In this document: one piece after another, positions 58,201 to 64,000 of the stretch
Layout of the letters: each line of letters starts with the position of its first letter
Position numbering within the stretch: position 1 is the stretch's first letter
Assembly (NCBI GenBank): GCA_944470555.2
Contig: OX104127.1
Coordinates: 91,288,708-91,352,707 of the forward strand
DNA length: 64,000 bases
DNA from: Heterobilharzia americana
Lineage: Eukaryota > Platyhelminthes > Trematoda > Strigeidida > Schistosomatidae
Reading direction: 5' to 3'
The notes under the pieces: generated by a model
What the model was told of the DNA's origin: nothing
Databases searched by the model: none
What the model saw: only the letters and a program-made list of their open reading frames with translations
Translations under genes and position numbers: made by a program

Positions 58201-60439
58201 AGCACATTTAATGTCTGCGAAAAGATTTCACCTGACTCTCCACAAATGACTCAAGTCATGGCATGCACCACGATAACTGAGCAGCCCGAACAGCATGAAA
58301 ACATGGTAATCAGACGTAAACGAACGATTTTCAGATGCGGTGGTAACACCTCTGAGAAGTGCTCTGGGGAGTTTGCGGGGCAACCGCAAAATGTAGGCAT
58401 AATTCACAGTGTTATGTCACAGGTTCAGCTCGAGGAGAAGAGGTGGCAGGGTGCGGACGAAAAGATAAACGTATATTTTAATACGAGGGGCTTCTTAACT
58501 AAAAGGTTCAAAATACAAAAGGTGGGAACCAGCAATTGTCCTGTAAGCTCGGTATTATACATTTGATAACGCAGTTGGTCCGCGGCATTCACTTGCCAAG
58601 TAACCACTTTTCAACACAGAGTAAATGATACAGTCGACTAGCGTCCATTGTGTTGCATAGCTTCGATACTGTTGCATAGCACCCAAAAATCGCTTGCCTG
58701 CACTTAAGGTTCCTCACCACCAGATTTCCTTTCAAGCCGCTTTTATCAGATTGACTGCTTTGAACAATGTATGATAATAGCCCACTTAAGGATTAAGTAC
58801 GTGTGCCGTAGCAAACCTGTTTAATTCTCGTGGCGATAACTGCTTGACGGCAGGAATCTGGGATTGAAATGAGCTGCTGACTTGTCTGGTCGAGGTGCCA
58901 CCATCAGGATCACTTGCTGAGCGGTTTGAAAGCCTGGTAGCCCTTGAATGTGTGGGGGTTCGCCACAAGAATAAACAGAGGTTATTAGGGTTAAATGAAA
59001 AGTTGGCAAGTTCGAAATGAAACGGTCCACCACCTGACAAATTTTTGCTACGCCGAGTTGACGGATGCAGAGGTCAGTCACTAGTCCTTCTCACTTGCAT
59101 AATACTGGTGAGTGTACGGAAGTGGAGGGGCACAAATCGGTCACCGAGGAGGGATGAAATAGTTGGTGAAGTGTACTGAAGTCCCAATGCGCTTCAAATA
59201 ACTGGCTAGAGAATCGCGTTCGGACAACACAAAGTAGTACTTCTATGCTGTGAATGGGCAATAGTAACATTCCCAAATGAGTCACAGCGTGAGTATGGAT
59301 TACGCGAGTAGATATCACCTCTCTTCGACCAGAATGTTATAGGCCTTATCCTGACCGACATGTGATAGCAAAACGCACGGCGACGACAGGTGAATCCAAA
59401 GAAGCACACCACCAGATTTGAAACGCTGTAGATGAGTGCGTTATTCGCTATCCAATGTGCACAAATGAAATTAGTCCTGATATTATCATGATGTGGGTAT
59501 GCGGAATATTTTCTAAGGAATTTGGGCAAAGTTACTTAGGGCAGACAACATGATTATCCCACAAGAACACTTAAGCGTGAAATGAGACATTTAGGTTTTC
59601 GGAGGTTAAATTGAAGGAAAGCGACTATTTGTGACAGAAATGGCGACAGTAGCACGCCCAGTAGTGATTTAATGGAATCCGATAGTCGGTAACTGTTAGA
59701 TCCGCTTAATGTTTCGTTTATGGGTCGTGAAAGCTAACTAGAGGACATGCGAATTGAGAATCACTTCGGCTGCGGAACAGTGAAAAATCAGCCAGTAAAT
59801 CGATTGATACTCCTGAGGAGATGGTTAAAAATCGTGGAACGGAGGCACCGGTCCGCCCACATCTACGTGTATTTGCCCAGGTATGAGTGTAAAAGTAGGA
59901 AGTTAGTCGAGCGGGGTGTTGCTATGATGATGGATTTTCCACACTTCGATGTGTAACACAAATTCATGCACACTGTATTCCGTTCGGATTTATATTTAGC
60001 CATACAGATCTCTTGCCGATCAGCTTGGCCGTGTCGTTGAATCCAGGGTGCAGTCGGTTATGTGCTTTATAGAATGCTGTACATCCCATTATTTGGGGGT
60101 CTAAATTGGGGAAGTTTTCCAGCGAATGTGCCGCTTGTAACTCTGGCGGCATTAAACTGAGCTGCGGAAGAGACTAATGAAATAATTTTTGAAGACAAGA
60201 CTTTGATTCTAAATCACCCTTTTACAGCTTCGATGCGCACCGGTAATCAGTGCCCGAGAACCAGTAGGAGCATTCCCGACGAAAATGGATCAAAAACTCT
60301 GTCTACCAGGGTCAAATCAACAAATGAAAGTTTCTAGTAGCCAGTCAAAAGGTAAGCTGCCAATTCACAAAACAACCGTAAGCTCAGCCAAAACAAAATA
60401 TCGGGCGCAGCAAAACAACGTCACGCCGTCAACAGCCCA
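58201..60439. other. Unassigned; possible decayed gag or RT sequence
   Basis: A 129-residue plus frame (58177-58566) and minus frames near 58786-59081 (ELANFSFNPNNLCLF, faintly gag-like) and 59206-59529 lie here. None is convincing. The RT of the CR1-like element to the right should lie in this stretch but I could not recognise it. Confidence 0.4.
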
Positions 60440-61670
60440 GCGTCACATAACAGGGAAGTGAAGCGTTCGTGGTAAGCCCCAGTCAAACAGACAAATAATG
60501 TGTACAAGGTCAAAGAAGACAGTCATATAACCTGATAACATTACAGCGGCTAGGGTCAAAGGCACACCATCCATAACGAGGGTAAAAATATTCAGATAAA
60601 TGTCCATATTACCAAATAGGGTGATCAGGACGGATTCTCGGACCATTTTTTCCGTTACAATACGGCCGTGGTAAAGTAGTCATCCCACAGAGAGCACCTA
60701 AGAAGCTCGATAGGTACTTCCTATTCTCTAGTCTTGTAGATTCGATATCGAGTGTAATTTGAAGATTACTTGTTCTTCCCATTGGGAGGAAGAATTGGTA
60801 AGCAACAGAACACCATCCTGTGGTCACTGCTAGAGAATTCGCTACTAACATAGGTAGTGACAGAGATGATATCACAGTAAAGGACTATGTCCAGTATACT
60901 ATCTCCGCACGTGGGTTGCTGGGCGTATCACTTCCGGCCATAGATGTCTATGACAGCAAGTATTTCATCAGAGCGTTGTTGGCCGCGACTGGCCTCCCAG
61001 TTAACCTCAGGGAAGCTAAAGTCACCCGCAATCAGTTTGAGGTCAACAGTGAGGGATCCAGCGTGAGCAGCATGGCGCTCTATAAGCACAGCCTATAAGG
61101 ATCTTGTAGTTAGCACCGTTTATATTGACCCAAAGCGAGTCCGGTAGATCATCGGAGGTATCATCTTCAATCTTATTTTGGGCAGCAGGGCTGCATACAA
61201 AGATCAAACAGCCTCCACCACGCTCGCGAACACGATTAGTGCGATAAAGATTATAATCGTCTATACACAGGCTCACGCCTACGACTGATCCAGCAACTAG
61301 TAATTCTGTGGGTTTGGTCAGTAAAACTATTGCTCTTAGGTCAGATATTTTCTTAAGTAACGACAGGGCATCAATAAGTAGAGGCGTAAAACGGCTACTC
61401 TGGCTAGCAAAGTAACTCACTATGTCTCTTAAGCCTCGACGAGCAGAAGAATTTCTGGTATTGAGTTCGCTAAACGATGCACTACCTACAAATAAATAGA
61501 TAAACTGATGTTTTATTCTCACATTGGAAACATAATGTGAGAGAAGCCAGTTTACAGGCATCACATTTATATATCTCAAAATATCTACGAGGCTTTGTGA
61601 GTCCTGGATGGTACAGATGGAATGTCTATTAAAAACAACAGAGGATCCTGCCAGTCGTGAAACAAACAAG
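60440..61670 (-). mobile_element. CR1-like endonuclease remnant (ORF2 start)
   Basis: A 208-residue minus frame (61043-61669) contains LLKKISDLRAIVLLTKPTEL, CIDDYNLYRTNRVRERGGG and LPDSLWVNINGANYKILIG, the pattern of CR1/jockey-type endonucleases (SR1-like in Schistosoma). After a frame break it continues LIAGDFSFPEVNWE (61030-60985) and SSEFSSSDHRMV (60855-60820). The usual T-E-T-W catalytic Glu block reads V-A-G-S-V, and G-D-F-N reads G-D-F-S, so it is dead. Linker motif PIELLRCSLWDDYF follows (about 60700). Confidence 0.75.
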
Positions 61671-62700
61671 GAAATATCACTTTTTAGCGTGTACAGAGTG
61701 TTAAAGTTTAGATAATATTAGACGTTATCCTCATATAACGGGTCGAACATGAGGGATTCCAGTCTACAATTACCGTCAAATTCACAATTTTTGAGAGTTT
61801 ACAAACTGGTATTTAGTATGAAATAGTCCACGTATCAAGTCATCGGTGTGCACAATCTCAATAAAATTTGCTGAAATTCATGAGACGGGCGTGGATTTTC
61901 ATCTGCCATCACACAGATAGGTTCCAATCTCAATAACTAAAGCGCGCACTGTTCGAAGCCTGAGTTGCATTACCCGTTTCGGAGATGACGGGGCTCGACA
62001 GTGGGGTGTGCCGGTGTGACTGGGGAGTTTCTTTCACTCACTAGTGTATGATCGCCTAGTTTTTCACGGCACTTGTGGGTCGCTAACGTGCACTTCTTCT
62101 TTACTGTTGGCATAAGGCAGGGTTTAGGAACGGCGTAAGCCGACGAAATGGCTTTCAGTCCCGTATTATCGGAGGCTGACCGATCCGCAAAACCATGGGT
62201 CGTATACATGGCGTGGGATTCGAAAACGTTTTGGTGGAGTTCACAGGTGGAGAGTTTCTCGCAGAGGGTACAGATCCGTTCCCAAAGAATTGACCAGGGT
62301 CAATGGGTTGCATAGTTGGACAGAGGTTAGGTAATTGTGATATGCAGGACATTTGAGCGTCCTGTGCGCTACTCTACACCACGTTATGACCCTATGATTA
62401 AAGAAGTGTGGTCCAAAGGAGCGTACTGTGCGATGCAACCCTGAATCGTCATGGCTTTCATTTCTGAACGGAGGAGTTTGACGGAAAACCTACCTTTTGG
62501 GTCTGTGCATTGGCAACTTCTTAGCTATGAAGCATTCCTCTCCGTCACTAGAAAACATGCGCCTGAAACTGTCCCTCTTCAAAAACGTCTTAGCTTCATA
62601 TGGTGAGTTTTCACTCGTGTGTCTGAGTTTTCCGCCACCCAGCGGGCTTCTATTCTAGTGACTTTAGGGGACGGTAAAATCAGTTTTCCTTTTACCGGCA
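61671..62700. other. Region between CR1-like ORF1 and endonuclease
   Basis: Three overlapping minus-strand frames (61970-62209, 62155-62352, 62241-62438) of 65 to 79 residues may be broken parts of the ORF1 C-terminus. No motif recognised. Confidence 0.4.
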
Positions 62701-62715
62701 ACTGAAGGATTGGGT

Positions 62716-63504
62716 TCACTCGTAGCTAAATTTGATTGAGGAGGAGGTATATTCAACAGAATTACTAGTCCCATCAACACTTTCTAATGGTCTGTTCGTG
62801 CCCACAGCAGCCTTAATGTTTAAAGGTGATCGGCCGGTTGGCTTACTTCTTTGTTTTCTGCGTAGGCACGCAGTTTTATCTTGTTCAATGGCATTATTTT
62901 TAAGGTTGCCATGTAAATTTATATGGTCTTGTAGCTGAATAAATCTTTTGACATCGAATGAAGTAGTGAACTTGAAAATCATGGGTCAACTGAACCATGT
63001 TGACTTTCTGCGGAGGCTCTTACAGTTACAGTGTATTCCCGTCACACCGCATGAATTTAATACCTTTTTCTTGACTACATCCAAGGGTAGGGTATCGGGC
63101 ATGTTATGAACGATTGCCCGTTGAGACGACGGTAGTCTCTTCATTGCCTCCGTTGCCAAATAGTTTAGTAAGTTTTCTGCCTTCTCCACATGGTCTTCAA
63201 CTAAGATTTCATGCTTTCCAAGAAGACATGCTAATGGACGGAAATCCCCAACTATTCTTCAGATCTCCTCCATCACGGCCTTTATGTCATCTATCTCTTT
63301 CCTGCAATCGTTAATACCGCCACTCGTGACTGATATGATGCCTTCAGTTCTGATGAACAGCTTGAGGCATACCAGTTCATCGAGGTCTGAGGTATACTGA
63401 ATAACAATATCTTTGTGACACAAAAAAGCACTACGATGACCAAGCCGTTGCTTTCTCTCACCACAGTAGCCGATTTCGGGGCGCTTAGCTTTAGATCTTC
63501 CCAT
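62716..63504 (-). mobile_element. CR1-like ORF1 remnant
   Basis: Minus strand, in pieces: MGRSKAKRPEIGYCGERKQ (63504 on), SSQRAIVHNMPDTLPLDVVK (about 63127-63068, RRM-like RNA-binding fold start), SLRRKSTWFS then IFKFTTSFDVKRFIQLQDHI (62978-62920) and EQDKTACLRRKQRSK. The order RRM-like then basic C-terminal domain suits ORF1 proteins of CR1-type elements. Frame breaks separate the pieces. Upstream of the endonuclease remnant in the same orientation. Confidence 0.6.
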
Positions 63505-64000
63505 CTAAAATGACGTTCAAATCGAAACGTATTGTTGAGATAGAAAAATGGCAAATTGCTGTAGGCAGTGCAGCGAAACGTTGGTAACACAATATATGAG
63601 CAGAATAGGGAAGCCGTAAATGAAATATATCGGAGAGACTGAAATATTGCTGCAAACGTACGGTAGTGAGTAGCCAGACGGCAGATAATTTGGGAATTCA
63701 TATAATCAAGAACCATGTCAAAAAGAAGCGTATAAATTCAACTTTACGGAGATGATTTCTGTATCCTGAAACGACGCCATTCGACAATGAAGGTCACAGC
63801 TGGGTACAGCGGTTACGAAATTAACGGTGACTTAATATCCAGTGGAATAAAGGACTCACAGTTATCGCTATAGTAATGGCCTATGTGCATCGTAAGTTTG
63901 TTGAGTGCAAGAACCACCGGCAAGAAAAATATAATTGTGTAAGATGAGGACTTTTTAGGATATCTGTCAAAATCATCAAGCAAAAGCTGGGAGTAGAGAT
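63505..64000. other. Unassigned right edge
   Basis: A 141-residue minus frame (63291-63716) overlaps the ORF1 start and may be its 5' leader. Nothing else recognised. Confidence 0.4.

Noticed and set aside
58177..58566. 129-residue plus-strand frame as a gene
   Set aside because: No recognisable motif, and the opposite strand carries integrase-like sequence at its left edge.

Overview
The window is a repeat-dense stretch of a flatworm nuclear genome, most likely a blood fluke (Schistosoma or a close relative). The evidence is the AT-rich sequence, the many tRNA-headed SINEs that carry Schistosoma-type hammerhead ribozymes, the mix of RTE-like, CR1-like, Penelope-like and Ty3/Gypsy retroelements, and one split gene whose introns are filled with these elements. 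No bacterial gene, rRNA or CRISPR array was seen.

Host gene: the first 20.5 kb holds the 3' part of a plus-strand PRL (PTP4A-type) tyrosine phosphatase gene. Base 1 lies inside the exon carrying the catalytic P-loop. The next exon is 9282-9356. The last exon, 20445-20547, ends in a CAAX box (CYIV). The two introns are about 9.3 and 11.1 kb and are phase 2. I found no other convincing host exon.

Mobile DNA, left to right. Two RTE-like non-LTR families dominate. Family A has one near full-length copy with a 10-bp target-site duplication (42996-46283) and 5'-truncated copies at 13.3-14.7, 16.5-17.5, 18.3-19.1 and 27.1-28.1 kb. Family B is represented only by decayed C-terminal and RT pieces. 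Three pairs of these pieces are inverted and almost identical, with mosaic identity that suggests gene conversion or segmental copying. Penelope-like elements occur at 13.0-15.4 kb (split by a family A insert), 39.9-40.6 kb, and 40934-42973; the last has a long open RT plus GIY-YIG frame between inverted terminal repeats. Between 49.7 and 58.2 kb lie decayed Ty3/Gypsy pol fragments on both strands. From 60.4 to 63.5 kb there is a decayed CR1-like element (ORF1 and endonuclease) on the minus strand.

Small elements: SINE alpha (SM-alpha-like) copies carry hammerhead cores, intact at 25669-25713. A second tRNA-headed family, called SINE2 here, carries a complete hammerhead at 22826-22871 (minus) and is built as a foldback with arms of about 88 bp. 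Penelope termini at 13.05 and 15.35 kb also look like hammerheads. Several of these ribozymes lie in sense orientation inside the PRL introns. The ribozyme-bearing foldback SINE2 is the most interesting candidate for an under-described system.

Limits: family and clade names rest on motif recognition by eye. Repeat boundaries are approximate unless a duplication or inverted repeat fixes them.
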